Of a DNA stretch of 64,000 nt, positions 10,474-20,345 are shown in pieces. Positions within the stretch are counted from its first letter, which is position 1, and each line of letters opens with the position of its first letter. Origin of the DNA: Strigamia acuminata (lineage: Eukaryota; Arthropoda; Chilopoda; Geophilomorpha; Linotaeniidae); contig OX442324.1 of assembly GCA_949358305.1 (NCBI GenBank), positions 248,001 to 312,000 of the forward strand, read 5' to 3'. The notes below the pieces were generated by a model. That model saw nothing but the letters and a program-made list of their open reading frames with translations, was not told the DNA's origin and did not search any database. A program made the position numbers and the translations under genes.

Positions 10474-10575
10474 TGTTGTAGTAAAATATGAGATCTATGA
10501 ATACGCATTTAAGATGCAATTCTTGATTTCTACCTCAAGGAGGGATTTAAAGGGATGAAGGAGGAAATGGCCCGA
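10474..10575 (+). repeat. Left terminal inverted repeat of the Polinton
   Basis: It begins TGTTGTAGTAAAATATGAG and matches the reverse complement of 62277-62378 except at position 5 (G against A) and in an AAAGGG/AAAGGT step near the inner end. Many Polintons begin AGT; here AGT is at position 7, but the target duplication places the end at 10474. Confidence 0.92.
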
Positions 10576-11048
10576 TGGTATGAAGATGGATGAATGAAAA
10601 ACAAAGAAAGAAAGGACTCAGATGGATTTCAGGAGCATAAAAAAATGATGCTTACCCTTCAATTTTTAAATAAATAAATAAATAAATTATATTAATTTAT
10701 TTAATTTATAAATAAATAAATAAATAAATAATTAATAAATTATATTAATTTAATTAATTAAAATAAATAACTACAAGTAATTCAATTCATTTACAAGTAA
10801 TTCATTTATTTGTAAATATTTAATAGAAAATGCTAAATGTGTAATTCAATTAATTTACAAGTAATTCATTTATTTGTAAATATTTAATAGAAAATGCTAA
10901 ATGTGTAATTCAATTCATTAATTAATTAATTAATAAATAAAAAAATTCCTAAAAGTATGTTTCATTCTTAATCAATTTTCCTTTTTTTTTAATTTATTTT
11001 TCTTTTATATAAAAAAGGATAATGATTTAGATTCATTCTGTGCTCAGA
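10576..11048. other. AT-rich sub-terminal region with repeat units
   Basis: No gene is seen. It holds AAAT/TAAT microsatellites (10665-10760), one 20-bp CAAGTAATTCAATTCATTTA unit (10773-10792) and two 64-bp units (10793-10919). The same units form the large array at 18767-19400, so they are native to the element. Confidence 0.8.
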
Positions 11049-14000
11049 ATGAATAGATACAAATTCAGAAAATGTGTCGAGTTTTTAAAAGGAAAAAGAA
11101 AAAGGGGCGATTTATCTAGGGCTTTCAAGTTTAATGTCGGTTTGGATCAACTTTTGAAGAAATGCGGCGAATATAAAGATTTTGAGAAGATTATCTCAGT
11201 TCCGTATTATCTTCATAAAGGTATCTTTGATGGACAATCGCGCGAATACATGGTCAATTTCGATGAAAGGATTTGTGAAATAGAAGACGTGATTAAAGAT
11301 GCCGCTCCAAATATCCGTGCTTTGGTGGCGGAAGTTGCAGCCGACATGAATTCGTGCAAAGTGAGTGTTATGATGCAATTGAGATATCGACATTCCGTGA
11401 AATTGTCGCCAGCTCTTTTTTGGTACCGGGCCGGGCCGTTCGTGATGTTAACGGACGATGTTGATCCCATTTTGGATTTGGCTGCGAGGCAACTGGCCGA
11501 AGAAAGTGCTGAATATGTAGAAACTCACGACTACTTCTGTTTAGTATGTGTAGAGGCTCTTAAAATTGATTTTGATATTTTAAAACAGAAAGGTGAATAA
11601 GGCAAAGATGCCATCTTCTTTCCATTGGGTTCGAATATTGATTTATCGGCTGTCATTCGCAATAAGAAAGCGGTTTTGACTTTTAAAATGGATTTGCGAA
11701 AGTCTTTTGTTTGGGCCATTCTTGCATCTTTACATCCGGTAGCTATTAATGCCGAACGCATATCTAATTACTTGAAGTATGAGCACGAATTGAACTTGCA
11801 AGGCTTAGAATTTCCGCTGCCTTACAGAAACCTAGAAAAATTCCAGTCGCAGAATCCCGATATCGAAGTAACTATTTATTATTGCAATGGCGATCGCGTG
11901 GAAAGATACGTTACCGTTCACAGAAACAGGAAACATCACGTAGATCTATTCTTCTATGGAAAGAATAGCTACGGACTTGTGAGGGATCCAAAACGGTTGC
12001 TGGGTTATTTTCCGTGTCACTACTGCGATAACCAATTCAAGAGCTGCGTGGGAAGAGACAAACATGCGTTGATATTCCATTCCGTTCCCGAAAAATCGTC
12101 GTATCAGGAACTGGACGAATGTCTGCAGAAAAAAAAGGCCGTTGTAAATGTCCAGAACTCGGATCAAAAAAGTTTTTTATGGTCTGTATTAGCTGCCTTG
12201 TATCCAGCCCCCGTTCATGTTTGCAGAGCGGATTATTACGAACAGTTTATGAATAAACTCAATCTCGAAGGGCTAGTTTTTCTCGTGGGCCGAAAGAAGT
12301 GCTTACGTTCGAAAGACAGAATGTAAGTTTGAACATTAATGTATTCGAGTTGCTGCCCAAGTCCCGCATTGTTCCGATTAAAGTAGATATTCTGACGAAC
12401 CGCTTTATCACTATTAACCTACTGAAGAAACAAAATCATTACATGTGGATCAGGGATTTCTCGCGACTCTTGAGCGCCGGCAATAAACATAAGCGGTATT
12501 ATTGCATGAACTGTATGAACGGGTTTTCCAGTGCCATAGTGCTCGTTAGGCATAAACGATATTGCGGGAAATATAAAGCCTGCAGCACTAAATGTCCCGA
12601 CGAAGGAGCTATCTGTACGTTCAAAAGTGAGAAAAAAAAATATCCTTTACCGTACGTTTGTTACGCCGATTTCGAGGCATTCTTAGTGCCTGATGCGGAG
12701 AGCGAACCCACTTTACATTCGATCATCATTAATTCTCACGAGCCGTGCGGTTATTCGTTTAAAGTAGTGTGCACTGAGAACGAAGCTTATTCCAGACCGT
12801 TACAGCTGTATAGAGGTCCGGATGCCGTCGATCATTTTTTGCAATCGTTGCGTGCGGAAATTAAAGCCGTGGTTCAGCAATTTTCTGAATTGGAACATAA
12901 ACAATTCAATTCCAAAACGATGACTTCGCTTCAATGGATCGCCTATAGAAATGCAACAACGTGTTACTTATGCGGTGATGAATTCTTGGAAGAATTAAAA
13001 GGCTTGACAAAAGTCTTGGATCATAACCATTTCACCGGAAAGTTTCGTGGGGCCGCACACGTTAATTGTAACCTCAACTACCATTGGCGGAAATCTGTGC
13101 CTATAATTTTCCATAATGGGAAAAAGTATGATTTTCATCTAATATTGCCGCATTTGACCGTCGCGTCAGAAAAAGTGACGATGATCGCCGAAAACTCGGA
13201 ATTATACAAATCGTTCACGTTGAAAATCAAGACCGGTGATGATCCAAAACAGGTCGTAACGTTAAAATTCATGGATAGTTTCCAATTTCTCGCGAGCAGT
13301 TTATCCAATTTGGCAAAAAATCTAGAGAAGAAGTCGCAGTTCGCTGTCTTTCGAAGCGAGTTTAAAGGCGAGGAAATTGATCTTCTGTTGAGGAAAGGAG
13401 TGTACCCTTACAGATATATGACCGGTTGGTCAAAATTTCAAGAAGATAAACTTCCGCCGAAAGAAGAATTTGAGAACATAACCGACGACGAATACCAATA
13501 TGCCCAGTTAGTTTGGAAAACGTTCGGAATTAAAAACATGGGCGAATATCACGATTTGTATCTGAAGACCGACACTCTGTTGTTGGCGGATATATTCGAA
13601 CAGTTCAGAAAAATGTGTTTAAATCACTACAAGCTAGACCCCTGTCATTACATCACGTTTCCAAGTCTTTCCTGGGACGCGGCGCTGCTCATCACCGAAG
13701 TTAAATTGGAGCTTCTGTCTGATCCAGATATGTACATGTTTGTCGAACAAGGAATAAGAGGCGGTGTTGCCACTATCAGTCAACGCTACGCCAAAGCCAA
13801 TAATCCTCTTCTGGCATCGGGATACGATTGCGAGAAACCAGAGAGTTACATCGTCTATTTGGATGCGAATTCCATGTATTCCTGGGCAATGAGCAAACCG
13901 CTACCAGTTGGCAAGTTTGCCTTCGACGATAATGTAGCCGAATGGACACAAGAACGGATTTTAAAAATGGGAGAGAACGATACGATGGGATGCATCTTGG

Positions 14001-15055
14001 AAGTGGATTGGGGATATCCGCAAGAACTGCATTCGTCCCACAATTGTTTGCCTTTGGCTCCGGAAATGATACGTTCTGGGGATGACACTTCTCCCAGATT
14101 AATCCCGCATTTGCAAGGTCGTTGTAATTACATTCTGCATTACAGAGCTCTGCAATTGTACTTGTCCCTGGGCATGACGTTGATGAAAATAAAAAGAGTG
14201 CTGACGTTTGAGCAAAAACCGTGGCTGGCCAAGTATATCGAATTGAATATTGAGAAACGGAAGTCAGCTACCAGTGATTTTGAGCAGGAATTGGCGAAAT
14301 TAGCTAACAATTCCGTATTTGGAAAAACTCTACAAGATGTGAGGAAATATAGACAATTTTATCTGGTAAACAATGCAAAAGACTTGAATACTCACGTCAA
14401 CCACGTCGGTTTCAAAGGAAAAAAAGATTTAAACGAAAAACTGGTGTTGGTTGAACGCCGAAAGCTGGAATTGACGTTAGACAAACCTATTTACAGCGGA
14501 TTAACTATCCTGGACTTGTCTAAATGCTTGCTCTACGACTTTCATTACAACGTCATGAAAAAAAAATTTGGAGACAAGCTGAGATTGCTGATGACGGATA
14601 CGGATAGTTTGATGTACGAAATAGAAGCTCCGTCAGTCTACTCGTTCTTCAGAGAAGAAATACCAGAAGTGATGGATCTGTCTAATTACCACCCACCCGA
14701 TGGCAGAAACAGGCGTGTCATAGGATGCTTCAAAGACGAGACTGCCGGCGAGCCGATAGAAGAGTTTGTAGGGCTAAGAGCCAAATGTTACGCTTATAAC
14801 GTGAACGGGAAAACGAGCATGCGATGTAAAGGCATAAAGAAGGCTGTCGTGGAGCAAGAGCTGGACTTGGAGGCGTACAAGAAGATATTGTTCGGTGAAC
14901 GGGAGGCCATCAGGTTAAAATTTGAAACGATCAAATCAAAACTGCACGATCTCACAACAGTCGAGGTGGACAAATTGGCATTGTCGGCAAAAGACAAGAA
15001 ACGAGTGATATTAGAAGATTGTATACACACCAAGGCTTATGGTTATGTTGAATAA
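11049..15055 (+). pseudogene. POLB: Polinton protein-primed DNA polymerase B, one stop and one frameshift
   Basis: The enzyme would copy the linear element from a protein-primed end. I start at ATG 11049; the open frame begins nine bases earlier with GTG. A TAA at 11598-11600 breaks the frame, which reads on in the same frame; near 12288-12292 one base is missing and the frame shifts. C-terminally the family B signs are clear: exonuclease motifs YADFEAF (about 12662) and FHNGKKYDFHL (about 13110), palm motif A as LDANSMYSW (about 13858), motif B as LANNSVFGKT (about 14300) and motif C as TDTDS (about 14596). A CxxC ... DHNHFTGKFRG ... C zinc motif of endonuclease VII type sits within the exonuclease region (12963-13070). 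The N-terminal half has a duplicated module, each with a Cys/His finger. About 1,335 residues if whole. It converges on the coiled-coil gene with only a few bases between. Confidence 0.9.
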
Positions 15056-15059
15056 AATG

Positions 15060-16553
15060 TTAATAAAACAATTCGAAGGTTAAAATTATTTCAGTATTCC
15101 GTATATCGTGGTTATCTAAGTGTAGCTTTCCCAAAATAAGGATATGATCTAAAATTTCAAATTGTATTGGAGGATCGAGAACATACGATTTCGTTGTATT
15201 GTCAATGTTATCACTTATTTCACCTATACGAAAAACCTCTTTCCTTTCAGGATTTTCCACATTTATAACTGAAATAGACACACCACTAGCGCTCATTTGT
15301 TTATAATACCCATTTTCATCAATATCCGCTTCCTTTTGGTAAACATCTATATTAGTCAACTGACATTTTCTAAATACATGAAAATAAGGACTAATAGGAA
15401 AAACACCGGGACAATGTGGTCGAGATCCAGGAAAAAAAAACACATCCTTATTATCATTTGTTTTCTCTAATGATAGAAATTGTACAATATAAGTTACTTT
15501 CTTTTGCTCATTACCCTGTTCTTGCAAAATCTGTTTGATGGATTCTATTTCTGCATTCACTTCTAGCATTGCTGTAATTTGCACATCATCTTGTAAACTC
15601 TGTTCATCCGCATTAATCTGTATTGTCTGTTTGATGCGCTCTATTTCTGCAGTCATTTCAGTCTTGTATGCATCTAGCATTGTTTTAATTTGCTCATCAT
15701 TTTGTAAACTCTGCTTGATACGCTCTATTTCCACAGTCATTTCAGTCTTATATGTATCTAGCATTGCTTTAATTTGCCCATCATTGTCCTGTAAACTCTG
15801 TTTGTTGCGCTCTATTTCTGCTACCATTTCAGCCTTATGTGCATCTATGCACACTTTAATTTGCTCATCATCGTGACAAATCTGATGAATGTGCTCTAAT
15901 GTTGTACTCATTTTTGCCTTATATGTATCTAGCATTGCTTTAATTTGCTCATCATCATCCTGAAAACTCTGTTTGTTGTGCCCTATTTCCGCAACTATTT
16001 CAGCCTTATATGTATCTAGCATTGCTTTAACTCGCTCATCATCCAGTAAACTCTGTTTGATGCGTTCTATTTCTGCAGTCATTTCAGCCTTATGTGCAAC
16101 TAGCTTTGCTTTAACTCGCTCATCATCGTCTTGTAAACTCTGTTTGATGCGCTCTATTTCTGCAGTCATTTCAGCCTTAATTTGCCCATCATCCTGTAAA
16201 CTTTGTTTGATGTGCTTTATTTCCACAGCCATTTCTGCCTTATGTGCAACTATGTTCGCTTTAACTCGCTCATCATCCTGTAAACTCTGTTTAATATGGT
16301 CGTCGACTCGTGATTTCATATCATCCATAAGCGTGGCAGTACCTGCAGCAGCCGGGTCTGGTATTCCAACGTCAAAATCTTTTTTTAGTTGAGCGATATC
16401 GTTTCTGTGACCGAACACCATTCGCCTAATCTGCTCGTGTTCGTCATGCGTTAAATTACTTCCGTCTCGTTTGGCAATTTTGCGCGGGGTCAGTCCAAAT
16501 CTGTGCACTGGATTTAAGTGGAAGTCGTCTCTCGCCTTATTAACGCTTCCCAT
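15060..16553 (-). CDS. Repeat-rich coiled-coil protein with C-terminal globular domain (497 aa)
   Basis: The start is taken at MGSVNKARDD (16553), which overlaps the end of the protease gene by 40 bases; an in-frame ATG 11 codons upstream is less likely. Three parts are seen: about 85 N-terminal residues, then roughly nine imperfect repeats of 24-30 residues of the type AEMTAEIERIKQSLQDDE..KA (about 15520-16310) predicted to be coiled coil, then about 140 non-repetitive residues rich in beta-type patterns (15060-15490). No enzyme motif is seen. By its place next to protease and capsid genes it may be a structural or fibre-like component; this is inference. The frame is intact although the DNA repeats invite slippage. 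Confidence 0.8.
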   Translation of the reverse strand: MGSVNKARDDFHLNPVHRFGLTPRKIAKRDGSNLTHDEHEQIRRMVFGHRNDIAQLKKDFDVGIPDPAAAGTATLMDDMKSRVDDHIKQSLQDDERVKANIVAHKAEMAVEIKHIKQSLQDDGQIKAEMTAEIERIKQSLQDDDERVKAKLVAHKAEMTAEIERIKQSLLDDERVKAMLDTYKAEIVAEIGHNKQSFQDDDEQIKAMLDTYKAKMSTTLEHIHQICHDDEQIKVCIDAHKAEMVAEIERNKQSLQDNDGQIKAMLDTYKTEMTVEIERIKQSLQNDEQIKTMLDAYKTEMTAEIERIKQTIQINADEQSLQDDVQITAMLEVNAEIESIKQILQEQGNEQKKVTYIVQFLSLEKTNDNKDVFFFPGSRPHCPGVFPISPYFHVFRKCQLTNIDVYQKEADIDENGYYKQMSASGVSISVINVENPERKEVFRIGEISDNIDNTTKSYVLDPPIQFEILDHILILGKLHLDNHDIRNTEIILTFELFY

Positions 16554-16899
16554 TTTTTTAATACGAACAAACACAAATGTCCGCACGTGACTTCGTCAAA
16601 CGATTGATATTGATAAACGTTATATTTTATATTGTCTCCCAGGTAACGGTACAATTCAATAGGAGGCGGAAGATCCCCGAAACTGTTAAAGTATAATTTG
16701 TCTCGCTTATTTTTAGCGTACGCCACCCAATGGCTACCACTTTGCAGATGCGTATTCAAATTAACAATCCCACATTCGAAGGGTCTGGCTTTGACGGGCA
16801 ACGTGTCTCTGGAGAACACGCCTCTGAAGAATGGAATATTCATTTGTCTAGCCAATTTGCCCAATTGCAGGGAATCCAGCGGTTGAATTATTGCCCCAT
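16514..16899 (-). pseudogene. PRO: Adenain-like cysteine protease 1 (PRO1), start region out of frame
   Basis: A maturation protease expected to cut capsid precursors. It shows NIPFFRGVFSRDTLP, GSHWVAY with the catalytic His, and TCGHLCLF with the catalytic Cys. The acidic position, usually Asp in YFDS, is Asn here (LYFNSFG, about 16680). The frame is open upstream to at least 16900 without a Met; the likely ATG (16897-16899, on the minus strand ATGGGG) is one base out of register in a G run, so one base was probably lost. The preceding gene ends at 16888 and overlaps. About 128 residues, slightly short of typical Polinton proteases. Confidence 0.82.
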
Positions 16900-17367
16900 C
16901 TTTCCCGCCGCCGACGAGCCGTACGGTTTCAAGTAGAAACCTTTTCCAGTTTTGCGAATCCGTAATTTTTTTTTTAACGACTGTCGTAGACTTTTGCCTT
17001 CAGTGGCTAGATTGTGGCGCTTGGCTTCATCGACCATTTCCTTATTTGTTTTCGCCGAGTCTACGGCTTTAGCAATCCCTGCTGCGCCCCCAGCCAGTCC
17101 ACCCAAAGCCCCTAATAATGGAAGCAGCAATAGAAAGAATCCACCAGTTTGTCTAACCTGTTTCGTAGGTATGCTTAAAGTCATGCCTTTCTTTTTAGAA
17201 CCGGCCTTTTTAATCTTATTTATCTGTCTATCAGTAAGAGACAAGCCATGATTGCCATTCAGTTGTTTATACTTCAATCTTAAGTGTAAGGGTATTCTTT
17301 TTTTGATGGATTTGGATACCTTTCGTTGCTGATTGGGGGTTAACGCTACCTTATGTATTTTATACAT
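16888..17367 (-). CDS. Basic/hydrophobic minor structural protein (159 aa)
   Basis: It begins MYKIHKVAL with a Lys/Arg-rich first half, then TGG followed by a strongly hydrophobic Gly/Ala/Leu stretch (FFLLLLPLLGALGGLAGG, residues about 77-95) and a short basic tail with KTGKGFYLKPY. Proteins with this layout sit between capsid and protease genes in arthropod Polintons. The glycine-rich segment and basic nature recall adenoviral minor core or membrane-active proteins; the role is inferred. The C-terminus may be altered by the same G-run indel that affects PRO1. Confidence 0.78.
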   Translation of the reverse strand: MYKIHKVALTPNQQRKVSKSIKKRIPLHLRLKYKQLNGNHGLSLTDRQINKIKKAGSKKKGMTLSIPTKQVRQTGGFFLLLLPLLGALGGLAGGAAGIAKAVDSAKTNKEMVDEAKRHNLATEGKSLRQSLKKKLRIRKTGKGFYLKPYGSSAAGKMGQ

Positions 17368-17386
17368 CTCTTATTTTTTTATAACT

Positions 17387-18707
17387 TTAATATAACACTT
17401 CGATTTTGCCTTTGTCCAATTTCATATTCATCAATCTGTCGCCTATTATCAAAGCGTAGGCTTTAGTATTGGCCGGGACTGCCGTTTCAAATTTCATTTT
17501 TATTTGCACGTCAATTATACCGGTTTTCAGCCTCTCGCTCTGTTTAGAGCAATCAATTACAATCAGCGGGTACAGTTTCGCATAATCCCACGCGTTGAAC
17601 ATTATATCGGATGCGCCGTAATAATCTTTCCTAAATTGGATGCACGATTCCAGAAACCTACTGAAATTGCTATTTTCAAAGTTCTCGTTCGAGTCTAAAT
17701 AGGGATACCGCTCGGAGTTCAGGTAAGCGTGAACTTCGTTGACTTTAACGGTGTCGAATATCGCCGTATTTTTGGTTTGGTCGTTTCTTTTATCGGTCTG
17801 AAATCCGACAATGATGTACCGCGGTTTCTCGGAAGTGCTGGTGGTTACCACTCGCCAGGCATGCTCCGTGGTTTGCGGCAAGTCCGACATTTCGAACGAC
17901 CAATGTCGGAACGCTAATGGAATATTCACACCTCTATCCATGGCTGCGAGCAGACGACTCTTTTGTACGTCGGATGGAATAACGTGCGGCATCAACCAAT
18001 ATAGTTGTTGGAGAACTATTTTACCTTCGGATATGGCTACCTGGGCTCCAGCCGTGGTTTTGGTCGCGGCTTTAAAAATGGCATCGTCGTTATGCGTTCT
18101 CATCAAAGTTAAAACTTGTTTGGCTCCGTAAATGACTTTGTTGTAGTCTTCGAAAAATCCCATCAGATGGGTCAGTGGCACTAACAACGAAAAGGTACCG
18201 TGCTTTTTTGGCAGCAAGTTGTATAACCTGCGTCGTTCCTCAAATCCGGAATTGTCGAGATCCACCGATTTGCCAGACTTGTGGTCGGGTAACCAGCCCA
18301 TATTTTCAATCGCGTTTTGGTGATTGTGATACGTCAAAGCGCCTTTCATAGTGGTGGCATAGCCCGGATAATTAATCTCGTCAATTAGTTTATCACCAAT
18401 GTGATTTCAGGTTGCTGAAGAGAAAAGGCATGAAATTATTCACTAGCGTTGCCGCATCATCGGTGTCTTTTCCCTCAGACGCATATTCAGTCCCATCATC
18501 TTTTGTCAACTGTCCCGTTACGCATACGTAACTTTTATGGGGATGTGTCCAGATATCTTCGTTCTGTATGATTAGTCGAATTTCAGAGTTCACGTTATTC
18601 AAATTTGTGCCAATAATCGGGTGATACTCGTGGTATCTGTAGGCATTTACAGATTCGTCGATGACGAACGGTTGTTCGACGTCTAAATAATTTTCAGCGA
18701 CTTGCAT
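17387..18707 (-). pseudogene. MCP: Major capsid protein, double jelly-roll type, one frameshift
   Basis: The N-terminal part (18707-18403) begins MQVAENYLDVEQPF and the rest (about 18400-17387) continues in another frame with HIGDKLIDEINYPGYATT. The family signs are the paired capsid-like segments, WLMPHVIPSD, AFRHWSFE, KPRYIIVGFQTDK, YLNSERYPY and PLIVIDCSKQSERLK, all standard in Polinton double jelly-roll proteins. Net shift near 18403 is one extra or two missing bases. Total about 440 residues, full length for the arthropod type. It would form the hexameric capsomers of the predicted virion. Next to it lie the minor protein (17367) and, upstream, the tandem repeat array. Confidence 0.85.
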
Positions 18708-18766
18708 GGTTGCTATTTTTTAATTACGTAATATATATATACACAAATATACAAATATACAATTTA

Positions 18767-18960
18767 CAAGTAATTCATTTATGTGTAAATATTTAATAGA
18801 AAATGTTAAATGTGTAATTCAATTCATTTACAAGTAATTCATTTATTTGTAAATATTTAATAGAAAATGTTAAATGTGTAATTCAATTCATTTAACAAGT
18901 AATTCATTTATTTGTAAATATTTAATAGAAAAATGTTAAATGTGTAATTCTATTCATTTA
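18767..18960. repeat. Three tandem 64/65-bp units
   Basis: Each unit runs from CAAGTAATTCATTTAT through TTTAATAGAAAATGTTAAATGTG to AATTCAATTCATTTA. Two closely related units occur at 10793-10919. The AT-rich stretch 18708-18766 before it holds a TA microsatellite. Confidence 0.92.
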
Positions 18961-19400
18961 CAAGTAATTCAATTCATTTACAAGTAATTCAATTCATTTA
19001 CAAGTAATTCAATTCATTTACAAGTAATTCAATTCATTTACAAGTAATTCAATTCATTTACAAGTAATTCAATTCATTTACAAGTAATTCAATTCATTTA
19101 CAAGTAATTCAATTCATTTACAAGTAATTCAATTCATTTACAAGTAATTCAATTCATTTACAAGTAATTCAATTCATTTACAAGTAATTCAATTCATTTA
19201 CAAGTAATTCAATTCATTTACAAGTAATTCAATTCATTTACAAGTAATTCAATTCATTTACAAGTAATTCAATTCATTTACAAGTAATTCAATTCATTTA
19301 CAAGTAATTCAATTCATTTACAAGTAATTCAATTCATTTACAAGTAATTCAATTCATTTACAAGTAATTCAATTCATTTACAAGTAATTCAATTCATTTA
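18961..19400. repeat. 22 copies of a 20-bp satellite
   Basis: CAAGTAATTCAATTCATTTA is repeated head to tail 22 times without a visible change. It separates the capsid gene from the 52-aa gene and penton gene. The unit is the start of the neighbouring 64-bp unit joined to its end, so the array probably grew by slippage from those. Confidence 0.97.
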
Positions 19401-19435
19401 CAAGTAATTCATTTATTTGTATATATAAACTATTT

Positions 19436-19594
19436 TTAAAAAAAAGAGTTTATGTAATCTCGGTTATCGGCACGAAGCGAAGCTACTTTCATTTCCACAT
19501 TGCCACCGCCTCTCATAGCCGGTTCTATTGTAGGGTTCTCTTTTCCGACGACATAATGCGTCGTAATATTTTTTTTCTTAAATATAATCGGCAT
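19436..19594 (-). CDS. Small conserved-context protein (52 aa)
   Basis: ATG at 19594 opens a 52-codon frame beginning MPIIFKKKNITTHYVVG, with a Gly-rich middle (RGGGNVEMKV) and ending RDYINSFF. It is nine bases downstream of the penton stop, on the same strand, and ends just before the repeat array. Composition is protein-like, not AT drift as in the flank. No function is recognised; its place among virion genes suggests a small structural or cement protein, which is inference. Confidence 0.65.
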   Translation of the reverse strand: MPIIFKKKNITTHYVVGKENPTIEPAMRGGGNVEMKVASLRADNRDYINSFF

Positions 19595-19603
19595 CTTATT
19601 TTT

Positions 19604-20335
19604 TTAAACTGACGTTTTTCTTCTCAAATGGAACCGCGCGGTAAAAACTTCCCCTCTGAGATCGATGGGTTTACTATCTTGATCGGTCAACCATATCCTG
19701 ACTTCGTGAATTTTGGATTGATTTTTTACCGGCAAGTACAGTATGTTATTCGGCATTTCGACTATTTTGAAACCGGCCGGAACGTTTGGAAAAAATGCGT
19801 AAATAATCGGAGATGCTTCGCCGTTCAAGTACGAATCGGTAATTAAATCGCAGTGCACCAGTATGGTGTTTATGTGGAAAATGTTAACGGGATTGACCGA
19901 CTCGCTGGTTCCAGCCGTATATTCGCGCTTTTCAAATCCGAATAAATGAGCCATGTTATTCTCATGCCTGAAATCTACGGCATATTCCATTTGACTTATC
20001 GTCAACGTTGTGGATAAAGTGTTAATATTCTCTTTTATGTCGATGAACGGCAGGTCACTGTTTTGGTCCCAATGTCCTCTCGCTTTCATCTCGGTATGTA
20101 ATCGAGCGATAATGTCGACGAGTTCGTAACTACCGGTAGGGAAAGTAATTATTAGCGATGTTTTTGTTTTATCGATCGAATACACGAATACGTTGTTTTC
20201 CTCGGTGATATTTGGCATTGAATTAAAAGTCTCCAGACTCACTAATCCCAATTCAAATTCATCCTCGCCCAGTAATAAAGGCGACGAGAATGTGGTAAGA
20301 AAATCGGTCTTTGTGCTACTCAATACAATAGACAT
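19604..20335 (-). CDS. Penton-like minor capsid protein (243 aa)
   Basis: Start at MSIVLSSTKTDF (20335); a longer in-frame Met at 20380 would overlap the upstream stop region. The opening TDFLTTFSSPLLLGEDEFELGL and the phrase LETFNSMPNI are typical of Polinton single jelly-roll pentons, as is the C-terminal VRIWLTDQDSKPIDLRGE. It would occupy fivefold vertices of the capsid. The frame is intact. It follows the DUF8207-type gene on the same strand with a ten-base gap. Confidence 0.82.
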   Translation of the reverse strand: MSIVLSSTKTDFLTTFSSPLLLGEDEFELGLVSLETFNSMPNITEENNVFVYSIDKTKTSLIITFPTGSYELVDIIARLHTEMKARGHWDQNSDLPFIDIKENINTLSTTLTISQMEYAVDFRHENNMAHLFGFEKREYTAGTSESVNPVNIFHINTILVHCDLITDSYLNGEASPIIYAFFPNVPAGFKIVEMPNNILYLPVKNQSKIHEVRIWLTDQDSKPIDLRGEVFTARFHLRRKTSV

Positions 20336-20345
20336 GTTGTTTTTT

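Noticed and set aside
15535-16392. Plus-strand ORFs rich in Ser/Ile/Cys
   Set aside because: Antisense shadows of the coiled-coil repeats.
18961-19400. Regular 20-bp repeats as a CRISPR array
   Set aside because: Units are head to tail with no spacers, in eukaryotic AT-rich DNA.
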